Position numbers and translations under genes: made by a program. This document shows, one piece after another, positions 1 to 7,451 of a stretch of 64,000 nt of DNA. Origin of the DNA: Caulobacter soli (lineage in GTDB: Bacteria; Pseudomonadota; Alphaproteobacteria; Caulobacterales; Caulobacteraceae); NCBI RefSeq assembly GCF_011045195.1, contig NZ_CP049199.1, forward strand, positions 124,001 through 188,000, written 5' to 3'. How positions within the stretch are numbered: the stretch's first letter is position 1; each line of letters begins with the position of its first letter. A model generated the notes under the pieces. That model made no database searches and had not been told where the DNA came from. It worked only from the letters and a program-made list of their open reading frames with translations.

Positions 1-363
1 GTCGGCGACCAGCCGCGCCAGCTCGAACCGGCGGCGGCGCGAGGAGACGGCGGGCGGCAGGTCCAGGCTCAGTTCGCCCGGCTCGAATGGCGGCTCGCCC
101 TCGTCCAGGTCGCCCAGCGGCCGGATCTGCGGCAGCAGCAGGGCCTTGCCGCCCCTTCCCAAGCTTTCAGAGGCCGCGACAAAGGCGTCTGCCAGGGCGC
201 GGGCGCCGCGCCTCGTGGGAGTCAGGACGGTGGCGGCGGGCAGGGCCTCGGGCCCCAGCGGCGCCAGGGCGTCCAGCAGCCCGCGCGCCAGGTCCTCGAC
301 GAAGGGCCGGTGGGCGGGGATCGAGAACCATCTTGGCCCCGGGCGGTCGAAGGGGCCGACCAT
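1..363 (-). CDS. addB: AddB, ATP-dependent double-strand break repair nuclease/helicase subunit (N-terminal part only)
   Basis: The first 121 codons of a minus-strand gene that runs off the left edge. Translation begins MVGPFDRPGPRWFSIPAHRP and continues with TPTRRGARALADAF and LLPQIRPLGDLDEGEPP, which are typical of the alphaproteobacterial AddB N-terminus. AddB pairs with AddA to process double-strand breaks for RecA loading. The nuclease domain with its iron-sulfur cysteines lies outside the window. The ATG sits 2 bp after the murU stop codon, so it is the fourth gene of the tsaE-amgK-murU-addB operon. Assigned from remembered family sequence; only the N-terminus can be judged. Confidence 0.85.
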   Translation of the reverse strand, partial: MVGPFDRPGPRWFSIPAHRPFVEDLARGLLDALAPLGPEALPAATVLTPTRRGARALADAFVAASESLGRGGKALLLPQIRPLGDLDEGEPPFEPGELSLDLPPAVSSRRRRFELARLVAD

Positions 364-365
364 GG

Positions 366-1094
366 TCAGGTCGCCGTTCCGGCCAGCCGGGCCTCGGCGA
401 TGTCCCGGGCGCCGGGATCGCCGACGTGCATCCACACCCCAGCCGGGGCGACGCCGTGTACCCGACCCTTGGCGGCCAGGGCTTTCCAGATCGGGGTCAG
501 CGAGAACGGGCCTTCGGGGCCCTCGGCCACGACCTGGGGCTTGGTGATGTGGACGCCCACATAGACCAGCGGCGCGGTCTCGCCGGACGCTTTGAAGCGC
601 ACGACCCCATCGTCGAGGAACACGTCGCCGGTGTCGTGGAAGCCCAGGGACTCGGTGGTCGAGGCCAGCATCAGGCAGACGTCCATCTTGTCCGGGTCCC
701 AGGCGCGGGCGACGGCCTCGATGGCCGGGGCGTCCTCGATCCAGATCGAGTCGATATTGGCCACCCAGATCGGATCCTCGCCCAGCAGCGGCAGGGCGTG
801 CTTGACGCCGCCGCCGGTCTCCAGGGCCTGGGGCCGCTCGTCGGAGATGACGATGTGGGGCAGGGGATGGACGGCGACGCGGGCGGCGAGGTGCGCCTCC
901 AGCACGTCGGCGAAATAGTGGACATTGACCACGGCGGTCTCGACCCCAGCGGCGGCCAGACGGTCCAGCATGTGGTCGATCAGCGCCTTGCCGCCGACCT
1001 CGACCAGGGCCTTGGGCCGGTCGTCGGTCAGGGGGCGCATGCGGGTGCCCAGGCCCGCGGCCAGGACCATGGCGATCTTGGGAGCTGTGGTCAT
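366..1094 (-). CDS. murU: MurU-like nucleotidyltransferase (N-acetylmuramate-1-phosphate uridylyltransferase)
   Basis: A 242-residue sugar-nucleotide transferase. The N-terminus carries the GLGTRMRPLT nucleotide-binding signature (residues about 14-23), then KALVEVGGKALIDHML and LETGGGVKHALPLLG. MurU makes UDP-MurNAc from MurNAc-1-phosphate and UTP in the anomeric peptidoglycan recycling route, which bypasses de novo synthesis and the fosfomycin-sensitive MurA step. Its immediate upstream partner is an AmgK-type kinase that would supply the substrate. The two overlap by ATGA (start 1094-1092, amgK stop 1093-1091). An ORF extended further upstream would read through amgK in another frame and was not used. 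The general family is certain; the MurU substrate is inferred from the pairing. Confidence 0.85.
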   Translation of the reverse strand: MTTAPKIAMVLAAGLGTRMRPLTDDRPKALVEVGGKALIDHMLDRLAAAGVETAVVNVHYFADVLEAHLAARVAVHPLPHIVISDERPQALETGGGVKHALPLLGEDPIWVANIDSIWIEDAPAIEAVARAWDPDKMDVCLMLASTTESLGFHDTGDVFLDDGVVRFKASGETAPLVYVGVHITKPQVVAEGPEGPFSLTPIWKALAAKGRVHGVAPAGVWMHVGDPGARDIAEARLAGTAT

Positions 1095-2182
1095 CGGCGG
1101 AACTCCGAGGGCACGTGGGCGTCGAACCAGGCTTTCAGACCGGCCATGGCCGGGTCTTGCAGGTTGCGCTCCAGATAGCGCCAGGTGCGCGGCATGTAGG
1201 CCTCGTACTGCGGCCGGCCCGCCAACGCCTGGCGGGCGAACACCCGGCCCAGGATGCGCGCGGCGTTCGAAGCGGCCAGGGCGCGGTAGTCGGCGATGAA
1301 GGCGTCGCGGTCGACCGACGGCCGGGCGGCCAGGTAGCGGTCCAGCATGGCCTGCTCCAGCGCGGGCGAGACGTCGCGGCGGGCGTCCTGCAGCAGGTGG
1401 GTCAGGTCCCAGGCCGGATGGGCGCGCAGGGCGTCCTGGAAGTCCAGCAGGCCGACGCGGGCCACGCCGTCGCGGTCGGGCAGCCACAGCAGGTTCTGGG
1501 CGTGATAGTCGCGGTGGGTGAAGACGCTGGCGCCGGCCTCGCCGCGCACCCAGACCGGAGCCCACAGGGCGTCCCACTCGGCCACGGCCGCGTCGCTGAA
1601 CGGCGCCAGCCCCGAGAACTTCGGCCAGAACTCCAGGAAGGTGTCGGTGGCGATCTTCAGGGCCAGGGTGTCGTAGGTCAGCAGGGGCCAGCTGACCCCA
1701 CCTTCCGCCGTCAGCACGTCGGGCGGGATCTCGCCGTGCAGGGCGACCTGGACATCGACGGCGGCTTCGTAGAGCGGCGCCTCGTCCTGGCCGTCGGCGA
1801 TCAGGGTGGCGTAGAGGCCGTCGCCCAGGTCCTCCAGCACGGCCAGGCCGGCCTCGACGTCGTGAGCCAGGATGACCGGGGCCGACAGGCCGCGTTCGCG
1901 CAGGTAGGCGGCGGTGGCGACGAAGGCGGCGACCGAGCCGGCGGCCAGGCGCGCGGCGGCGTTGTAGCCCAGGGCCACGCGCTCGGCGTCGCTGGCGCCC
2001 GGCGGGCAGACCACGCTCTCCAGGGCCGGCGGCTGGTCCATGAAGATGAAGCTCTGACCGTCCTCGTGCAGACGCTCGTAGGCGCGGGTCGAGGCGTCGC
2101 CGCTGAGCAGCTCGCGGCGCGCGCCGCCGAAGCCATGGGCCGACAGGAAGGCCGCCTTGAGGGTTTCGCGATCAGAGCTCAA
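1091..2182 (-). CDS. amgK: AmgK-like anomeric MurNAc/GlcNAc kinase (aminoglycoside phosphotransferase fold)
   Basis: A 363-residue APH-family kinase. The Brenner motif HRDYHAQN puts the catalytic Asp near residue 225 and Asn near 230; the metal-binding Asp is in LLDFQD near 247. AmgK phosphorylates the anomeric carbon of MurNAc and GlcNAc recovered from the cell wall, giving the substrate of MurU directly downstream. The only in-frame start that keeps the N-terminus is a TTG at 2182, overlapping the tsaE stop by 11 bp. The overlap suggests translational coupling. An antibiotic-resistance role is unlikely given the housekeeping context. Confidence 0.85.
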   Translation of the reverse strand: MSSDRETLKAAFLSAHGFGGARRELLSGDASTRAYERLHEDGQSFIFMDQPPALESVVCPPGASDAERVALGYNAAARLAAGSVAAFVATAAYLRERGLSAPVILAHDVEAGLAVLEDLGDGLYATLIADGQDEAPLYEAAVDVQVALHGEIPPDVLTAEGGVSWPLLTYDTLALKIATDTFLEFWPKFSGLAPFSDAAVAEWDALWAPVWVRGEAGASVFTHRDYHAQNLLWLPDRDGVARVGLLDFQDALRAHPAWDLTHLLQDARRDVSPALEQAMLDRYLAARPSVDRDAFIADYRALAASNAARILGRVFARQALAGRPQYEAYMPRTWRYLERNLQDPAMAGLKAWFDAHVPSEFRR

Positions 2183-2627
2183 GGTTACGTCCTTCGAAGG
2201 TTCCGTGCGGCGTCAGGACGGCGCGGCGCGCCGATCCGTCTTCGCCCATGGGCGTGATGTCTATAGCGAGTCGGTCGACCGGCAGGCGGCCTTGCAAGCG
2301 TTGGGGCCATTCGATCAGGGCCGCGCCGTCCTCCAGCGCTTCATCGAGTCCGATCTCGTAGGCCTCGTCCGGGTCGGTCAGGCGATAGAGGTCGAAATGC
2401 GCGACCGGAAAGTCGGGGCCGTCATAGAACTGCACCAGGGTGAAGGTCGGGCTGGGCACCTCCTCGTCGGGCGAGGTCAGGGCGCGGACCAGGGCGCGGG
2501 CCAGGGTCGACTTGCCCGCGCCCAGGGGCCCGGTCAGGCAGACGGCGTCGCCGGGCCGCAGAGTCGCGGCCAGCTTTTCGCCCAGGGCTTGGGTGGCCGC
2601 TTCATTGGGCAGGGAAATCTCGATCAC
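2172..2627 (-). CDS. tsaE: TsaE, tRNA threonylcarbamoyladenosine biosynthesis ATPase
   Basis: A 151-residue P-loop ATPase with Walker A GPLGAGKST at about residues 33-41, followed by SPTFTLVQFY and HFDLYRL, all typical of TsaE (YjeE). TsaE works with TsaB and TsaD to make the universal t6A37 modification of ANN-decoding tRNAs; tsaD lies elsewhere in this window at about 49 kb. A GTG at 2627 gives the usual family length of about 150 residues. A longer reading frame from 2753 adds 42 arginine-rich residues with no family resemblance and is rejected. First gene of the operon with amgK, murU and addB. Confidence 0.92.
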   Translation of the reverse strand: MIEISLPNEAATQALGEKLAATLRPGDAVCLTGPLGAGKSTLARALVRALTSPDEEVPSPTFTLVQFYDGPDFPVAHFDLYRLTDPDEAYEIGLDEALEDGAALIEWPQRLQGRLPVDRLAIDITPMGEDGSARRAVLTPHGTFEGRNLEL

Positions 2628-2785
2628 GGTCGCGGCCGTCCTTGAAAAGCGGGCGTTCGACCCGGTGGCGAGTCTAGACAAGCGGCCGCGTCGTTCCAAG
2701 GCGAGGACCGGCGAATTTGACGGACCGGTCGCGACGTCGGACGGTAGGGCCAAGCTCGAGGACTCGGGGAAGAAGGAATTCTCGC

Positions 2786-3421
2786 ATGAAGCGTTTTGGC
2801 CGTTGGCTCGTCGCCATCGTCGTGGTCGCCGCCGTCGGGGCGGGGGCCTGGGCCTACTGGAACCTCGAGCTGCGCTGGCGGCCCAAGACGATCACCAAGA
2901 ACCAGGCGCAGATCGCCAAGATCCTGGAGACCGCCGGCTGGGTGTCGCCGGGGCTGAAGGGTGGGAAGCTCTACATGGTCAGTTTCCGCACCTGCCCCGA
3001 CTGCGTGCGTTTCAAGCACGAGGAGTATCCGGGCCTGCACAAGGCTGGGATCGACACCCGGCTGATCGAGATCGCCCGGGCCGACCGCAACGGCGTGCCC
3101 AAGTCGACGCCGGCCGAGCGGGCGACCGTGGCCGAGATGTGGGTCAACCGCAGCTGGGCGCTGTCGGAGACGTGGGACGCCACCCCCGTGGAGGCCTGGA
3201 CGGCCGCCGGCATCGCCCCGGCCGACGGCGACGTCGCGCGCACCGCCGTGATCGAGGCCGGTCGCAAGACCGTCGAGGACCTGCGGCCGCTGCTCAAGGA
3301 AAACGGCGTGAACTTCGCCTATCCGCTGCTGGTCTGGTGGACCAAGGACGGGACGATGAAGGCCTGCGCCTGTGAACGGCGCGAGACGTACCGGTTCGTG
3401 CGGAAGGATCTGGGGGTCTAG
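2786..3421 (+). CDS. Membrane-anchored thioredoxin-fold protein with CPDC motif
   Basis: A 211-residue protein with one N-terminal membrane segment (about residues 6-24, LVAIVVVAAVGAGAWAYW) after a short basic stretch, so the rest probably faces the periplasm. The sequence YMVSFRTCPDCVRFK gives a CxxC pair at Cys70 and Cys73 in a thioredoxin-like beta-alpha context. A second cysteine pair (CAC) lies near the C-terminus. The ATG at 2786 has a good ribosome binding site (agaagga). An upstream in-frame start at 2717 would add arginine-rich residues before the membrane segment and is less likely. Divergent from tsaE. The specific redox partner is unknown. Confidence 0.7.
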   Translation: MKRFGRWLVAIVVVAAVGAGAWAYWNLELRWRPKTITKNQAQIAKILETAGWVSPGLKGGKLYMVSFRTCPDCVRFKHEEYPGLHKAGIDTRLIEIARADRNGVPKSTPAERATVAEMWVNRSWALSETWDATPVEAWTAAGIAPADGDVARTAVIEAGRKTVEDLRPLLKENGVNFAYPLLVWWTKDGTMKACACERRETYRFVRKDLGV

Positions 3422-3430
3422 CATGGCGCC

Positions 3431-3559
3431 CTTCCCTCCCCCTTGTGGGGAGGGTGGCCCCGAAGGGGTCGGGTGGGGTTTGATGAGCTAGTTCTTTTGG
3501 CGCCGAGGACCCCACCCACCAGCTTCGCTGGTCCCCCCTCCCCATAAAGGGGAGGGAAG
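3431..3559. repeat. Palindromic intergenic repeat, copy A (convergent gap)
   Basis: Two pyrimidine/purine-rich arms face each other: ttccctcccccttgtgggga at the left and the complementary ccctccccataaaggggagg at the right, each followed inwards by short hairpins (ggccccgaaggggtc; accagcttcgctggt). The element fills the gap between the convergent thioredoxin-like gene and a small minus-strand gene, where it would act as a bidirectional terminator. Copies B, C and D look related. Confidence 0.8.
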
Positions 3560-3567
3560 AAGAGCCT

Positions 3568-3759
3568 TCACACCGGCCGGTTGCTGATCTCGTTCTTGCG
3601 GGCGTGGCGAGTCTTGGTTCCGGGGCGGTGGTCGAGATCGCCGTCGTGCGGCGCGGCGCCCGCGTCGAGGTCCAGGTTGTCGTCGGCGTCGTAGAGCGCC
3701 TCGGTCGCGCCTTCGGGGGCGAGGTCGGCGGGAATCGCGCGGTCTTCGGGGCGGGCCAT
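3568..3759 (-). CDS. Small acidic hypothetical protein (63 aa)
   Basis: A 63-residue hydrophilic protein starting MARPEDRAIPADLAPEG, rich in Asp and Glu in the middle (ALYDADDNLDLDAG) and basic near the C-terminus (TKTRHARKNEIS). The ATG at 3759 is preceded by a strong aggagac ribosome binding site on the minus strand, which argues for a real gene. There is no signal peptide, membrane segment or cysteine. The reading frame stays open further upstream, but the leader residues look non-coding. Function not recognised. Confidence 0.55.
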   Translation of the reverse strand: MARPEDRAIPADLAPEGATEALYDADDNLDLDAGAAPHDGDLDHRPGTKTRHARKNEISNRPV

Positions 3760-3853
3760 GTCGGTCTCCTTCTGACGTGTCAGGGAAACAAACGACGTCG
3801 CCTCCAGCCACGTTTCATGGCTGGAGGCGAGTCGCCGCGACGAGGCGTAGACC

Positions 3854-4609
3854 TTAGAAGTCCTGCAGCGTCGGGCGGACGGCGATTTCGCTGACGTCGA
3901 CATCGGCCGGTTGCTCCACCGCGTAGGCGATGGCGCGGGCGATGGCGTTGGCCGGGATGGCGATCTGGTAGAAGTCTTCCAGGCCCTTCAGCGCGTCGGG
4001 GTCCGAGCTGCCGTGGCGCAGTTCGCTGTCGACCACGCCGGGCGAGATCACGGTCACGCGGATCTTGCCGCCGACCTCGTGGCGCAGGCCTTCCGAAATG
4101 GCCGAGACGGCGAACTTGGTGCCGCTATAGACCGTGCCGCCCGGGCTGAAGACCTTGCGGCCGGCGATCGAGCTGATGTTGACGAACTGGCCCGACCCTT
4201 GGGCCTCGAACACCGGCAGGGCGGCGGCGATGCCGTACAGGACGCCCTTGATGTTGATGTCGATCATCCGGTCCCACTCGTCGACCTTGGTCGCCGACAT
4301 GGGAGCGATGGCCATCAGGCCGGCGTTGTTGACCAGCACGTCGACCCGGCCGAAGGCCTTGACGGCGGCGGCGATCATCGCGTCGGCGTCGGCCTTGACG
4401 GTGACGTCGGTCTGGACGGCGATGGCCTGGCCGCCGGCGGCGACGATCTCGGCCACCAGGGCTTCCAGGCGGTCGATGCGGCGGGCGGCCAGCACCAGGC
4501 GGGCGCCCTTGGCGGCGAGGTGGCGGGCGGTCGCTTCGCCCAGGCCGCTGCTGGCCCCGGTGACGACGACGACCTTGCCGGTGATGTTGGATTCGAGGTT
4601 GGCGGACAT
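3854..4609 (-). CDS. Short-chain dehydrogenase/reductase (SDR family)
   Basis: A 251-residue classical SDR. The Rossmann glycine motif is TGASSGLGEA (about residues 18-27), the NNAG motif is present (VLVNNAGLMA), the catalytic Ser lies in NISSIAG and the catalytic pair is YSGTK. The C-terminus has the PGVVDSEL loop. Substrate cannot be told from sequence; relatives of this type are NADP-dependent and often act on short ketones or quinones. The start at 4609 has an aggagaa ribosome binding site. It is divergently transcribed from a LysR-type regulator 123 bp away, so it is the probable target of that regulator. Confidence 0.88.
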   Translation of the reverse strand: MSANLESNITGKVVVVTGASSGLGEATARHLAAKGARLVLAARRIDRLEALVAEIVAAGGQAIAVQTDVTVKADADAMIAAAVKAFGRVDVLVNNAGLMAIAPMSATKVDEWDRMIDINIKGVLYGIAAALPVFEAQGSGQFVNISSIAGRKVFSPGGTVYSGTKFAVSAISEGLRHEVGGKIRVTVISPGVVDSELRHGSSDPDALKGLEDFYQIAIPANAIARAIAYAVEQPADVDVSEIAVRPTLQDF

Positions 4610-4695
4610 GCGATTTCTCCTGGGTTTCGGGTGGGCGTCGCTGTCGGCGTCCCCGTGAGCTGGAAGATGGCGGCTCGACCTCGTCTCGATAATCC

Positions 4696-4719
4696 TTGAT
4701 AGTTCTAACGAGCTTTCAA
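4696..4719. promoter_or_regulatory. Candidate LysR-type operator between the SDR gene and its regulator
   Basis: An interrupted dyad, TTGATAG-N10-CTTTCAA (one mismatch), lies between the divergent SDR and lysR genes. It is flanked by a second matching pair, AATCCT at 4691 and AGGATT at 4722. LysR-type regulators usually bind T-N11-A dyads in exactly this divergent arrangement. The right flank overlaps the lysR ribosome binding site, which would fit autorepression. Inferred from position and symmetry only. Confidence 0.5.
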
Positions 4720-4732
4720 ATAGGATTTGATA

Positions 4733-5647
4733 ATGCAGCGAGACCTGCTGGACGGCGTCGTCGCCTTCACCACCGTCGCGCGGCGGCGCAGCTTCACCGC
4801 GGCGGCGGTCGACCTGGGCGTGACGCCGGCGGCCGTCAGCCATGCGGTCAAGCAGCTTGAAGCCCGTATCGGGGTGGTCCTGTTCGCGCGCACCACGCGA
4901 GAAGTCGGTCTGACCGAGGCGGGACGACGGTTCCTGGACGGGGCGCGGCCGGCGGTCGAGGCCATGGAGGCGGCGACGGCGGCGGCCCGGTCGCTGGGCG
5001 ACGGCCCGGCCGGCCGGGTCCGCCTGACGGTGTCGCAGCTGGCGTTCAACATGGTGCTGGCCCCGGCGGTCGCCGACTTCTCCCGCGCCTTTCCCGACGT
5101 GCGCCTGGAGATCGCGGTCGACGACACCTCGATCAGCATCATCGACGAGGGCTTCGACGTGGGCCTGCGGCTGGGCGAGACGATCGCGCCGGACATGGTG
5201 GCCGCGCGGGTGTCGCCCGCCTTCCAGTTCTGCGTGGTCGGCGCTCCGTCGCTGCTGGAACGCATGGGACGGCCCGCGCACCCCCGCGACCTGAAGGGCG
5301 TTCCCTGCCTCAACATCTTCCAGCTGACCCGGGGCACCGACTATCGCTGGGAGTTCGCGGAGGAGGGCGGTCGTGAGTTCGAGGTGACGGTCGAGGGGCC
5401 GTTCAGCGTCAACGACTTCAACTTCATGGTTCAAATGGCGATCGACGGGCTGGGCCTGGCCTACGCGCCCGAACCCCTGGTGGCCGAACCCGTGGCGGCC
5501 GGGCGGCTGGAGCGGGTGCTGGACGAGCACCTGGCCGGTTCGACGGCCTGGCATCTCTACTATCCCAGCCGCCTGGGCGCCTCGGCCCCGCTGCGGGCGT
5601 TCGTCGAGTTCATGCGCGGCCGGCTGCGAACGATCGAGCGCGGTTGA
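4733..5647 (+). CDS. LysR-family transcriptional regulator
   Basis: A 304-residue regulator with an N-terminal winged helix (VVAFTTVARRRSFTAAAVDLGVTPAAVSHAVKQLE region, about residues 9-43) and a C-terminal effector-binding domain that starts near residue 90. The AARSLGDGPAGRVRLT junction is typical of the subgroup that controls adjacent SDR or quinone reductase genes. The ATG at 4733 is chosen because an agga ribosome binding site sits 8 bases before it; a TTG two codons upstream is also possible. It probably regulates the divergent SDR gene and itself through the dyad between them. Inducer unknown. Confidence 0.9.
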   Translation: MQRDLLDGVVAFTTVARRRSFTAAAVDLGVTPAAVSHAVKQLEARIGVVLFARTTREVGLTEAGRRFLDGARPAVEAMEAATAAARSLGDGPAGRVRLTVSQLAFNMVLAPAVADFSRAFPDVRLEIAVDDTSISIIDEGFDVGLRLGETIAPDMVAARVSPAFQFCVVGAPSLLERMGRPAHPRDLKGVPCLNIFQLTRGTDYRWEFAEEGGREFEVTVEGPFSVNDFNFMVQMAIDGLGLAYAPEPLVAEPVAAGRLERVLDEHLAGSTAWHLYYPSRLGASAPLRAFVEFMRGRLRTIERG

Positions 5648-5702
5648 GGCTTTCCCCGCCGCCCCTTTCCTTAAGGCCTTCGCCGCGCTAACCGGATCGC
5701 CG

Positions 5703-6821
5703 ATGCCTACATCCGTCCGCACCGCCTACCGAGAGCGCCTGGCCCAGGGCGAGATCAAGCCCGACGTCGCCCAGGCCGCCGCCGTCGACGCCCTGTCGCG
5801 CCTGGAGGCCGATCTCGACAACGCCGGCGAGCCCGGCTTCTCGCTGTTCGGCCGCAAGCCCAAGGGCCAGAAGGGCGTCTATCTGTGGGGGCCGGTCGGG
5901 CGCGGCAAGTCCATGCTGATGGACCTGTTCTTCGACAGCGCTCCGGTCGCCAAGAAGCGCCGCGTGCACTTCCACGTGTTCATGGCGGAGGTGCACGAGC
6001 ACATCAACGCCTGGCGCAAGGGCGACACGGCCGAGCGCAAGGCGCGTTTCGGCCAGCACAAGGGCGACGATCCCATCGCCCCGACCGCCGACCTGATCGC
6101 CGCCGACGCCCGCCTGCTGTGCTTCGACGAGCTGCAGGTCACCGACATCGCCGACGCCATGATCCTGGGCCGGCTGTTTGAGGCGCTGTTCGCCCAGGGC
6201 GTCACCCTGGTGGCCACCTCCAACCGCCCGCCCGACGACCTCTACAAGGACGGCCTCAACCGCCAGCTCTTCACGCCGTTCATCGCCATGCTGAAGGAGA
6301 AGCTGGAGGTGGTGGCCGTGCGCGGGCCGGTCGACTTCCGCCTGGACCGCCTGCGCGCCGCCCGCACCTGGCTGGCGCCGGACGATAAGGCCAACGCCGC
6401 CGAGTTCGATCGCCTGTGGGCCGACATGCTGGACGGGGCCGAGGAGACCGGCGCCACCCTGGAAGTCCTGGGTCGCAAGATGCGCTTCCCGCGCGCCGCC
6501 GGCGGCCTGCTGCGCGCCTCGTTCGCCAGCCTTTGCCAGCAAGCCCTGGGGCCGCAGGACTATCTGGCGATCGCCGAGCGTTTCCACACCCTGTTCCTCG
6601 AGGACGTGCCGCTGCTGACGCCCGAGCGGCGCGACGCGGCCAAGCGGTTCAACACCCTGATCGACGCTCTCTACGAAGCCGACGTCAAGCTGGTGGCCCT
6701 GGCGACCGGCGAGCCCGAGGCGCTGTACCCGGCCGGTGACGGCTCGTTCGAGTTCGAGCGCACGGTGTCGCGCCTGCAGGAAATGCGCTCGGCCGACTAT
6801 GTGGCGCGGGTGCGGGATTAG
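5703..6821 (+). CDS. zapE: ZapE, AFG1-family cell-division ATPase
   Basis: A 372-residue AFG1/LACE1-type ATPase with Walker A GPVGRGKS (residues 63-70) and Walker B LLCFDELQ (138-145), plus the family feature VHFHVFMAEVHEHI. ZapE associates with the FtsZ ring in E. coli and the mitochondrial orthologue works in protein quality control. Length is normal. Followed after 9 bp by nudK on the same strand, with which it may be co-transcribed. A pyrimidine-rich stretch separates it from lysR. Confidence 0.92.
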   Translation: MPTSVRTAYRERLAQGEIKPDVAQAAAVDALSRLEADLDNAGEPGFSLFGRKPKGQKGVYLWGPVGRGKSMLMDLFFDSAPVAKKRRVHFHVFMAEVHEHINAWRKGDTAERKARFGQHKGDDPIAPTADLIAADARLLCFDELQVTDIADAMILGRLFEALFAQGVTLVATSNRPPDDLYKDGLNRQLFTPFIAMLKEKLEVVAVRGPVDFRLDRLRAARTWLAPDDKANAAEFDRLWADMLDGAEETGATLEVLGRKMRFPRAAGGLLRASFASLCQQALGPQDYLAIAERFHTLFLEDVPLLTPERRDAAKRFNTLIDALYEADVKLVALATGEPEALYPAGDGSFEFERTVSRLQEMRSADYVARVRD

Positions 6822-6830
6822 GAGAGCCAG

Positions 6831-7415
6831 ATGAGCGTCAAAGACCGCGTTCGCGTCCACGAGACCCGGCTGCTCTCCGACAACTGGTACGTGCTGAAGA
6901 CCACCACCTTCGACTGGAAGCGTCGCGACGGGACGTGGCAGACCCAGTCCCGCGAGCACTATGATCGCGGCAACGGGGCGGTGCTGCTGCCCTACAATGT
7001 GGCCAACCGCACCGTGCTGCTGGTCAAGCAGTTCCGCTATCCGGCCTTCGTCAACGGCCATGACGACCTGCTGATCGAGGCGGCCGCCGGCCTGCTGGAC
7101 GACGCCGAGCCGGAAACGCGCATCCGGGCCGAGGTCGAGGAGGAGCTGGGCTATCGCCTGGGCGCGGTGAGCAAGGTGTTCGAAGCCTTCATGAGCCCCG
7201 GCTCGGTGACCGAGATCCTGCACTTCTTCGTCGCCGAGTACGACGCGGCCATGCGGATCGGCGACGGCGGCGGCCATCCCGACGAGGGCGAGGACATCGA
7301 GGTGCTGGAGCTGGGCGTCGACGAGGCCCTGGCCATGATCGCCGACGGCCGCATTCGCGACGCCAAGACCATCATGCTGCTGCAGCACGCGGCGCTGACG
7401 GTGTTTCGGGGGTAG
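6831..7415 (+). CDS. nudK: NudK-type GDP-mannose pyrophosphatase (Nudix hydrolase)
   Basis: A 194-residue Nudix hydrolase. The Nudix region [20 protein letters not shown] (about residues 86-105) and the downstream [18 protein letters not shown] and GEDIEVLEL follow the NudK/ADP-ribose pyrophosphatase pattern closely. As in E. coli NudK, the usual Arg of the Nudix box is replaced. The enzyme cleaves GDP-mannose and possibly other sugar nucleotides. It follows zapE by 9 bp with an aggaga ribosome binding site. The 3' end converges on a histidine kinase with a 22-bp gap. Confidence 0.85.
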   Translation: MSVKDRVRVHETRLLSDNWYVLKTTTFDWKRRDGTWQTQSREHYDRGNGAVLLPYNVANRTVLLVKQFRYPAFVNGHDDLLIEAAAGLLDDAEPETRIRAEVEEELGYRLGAVSKVFEAFMSPGSVTEILHFFVAEYDAAMRIGDGGGHPDEGEDIEVLELGVDEALAMIADGRIRDAKTIMLLQHAALTVFRG

Positions 7416-7430
7416 GGGCTGCTTTTTGAA

Positions 7431-7451
7431 CCCTCTCTCAAAGAGAGAGGG
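7431..7451. terminator. Short palindrome at the convergent nudK / kinase ends
   Basis: The sequence ccctctctcaaagagagagg followed by g forms a near-perfect hairpin with a three-base loop. It overlaps the stop codon of the minus-strand histidine kinase. A t-run precedes it on the plus strand rather than following it, so classical intrinsic termination is uncertain in either direction. Confidence 0.45.

Noticed and set aside
1091..2182. AmgK homologue as an aminoglycoside resistance gene
   Set aside because: It shares the kinase fold but sits between tsaE and murU in a housekeeping operon with overlapping starts, the known context for peptidoglycan recycling.
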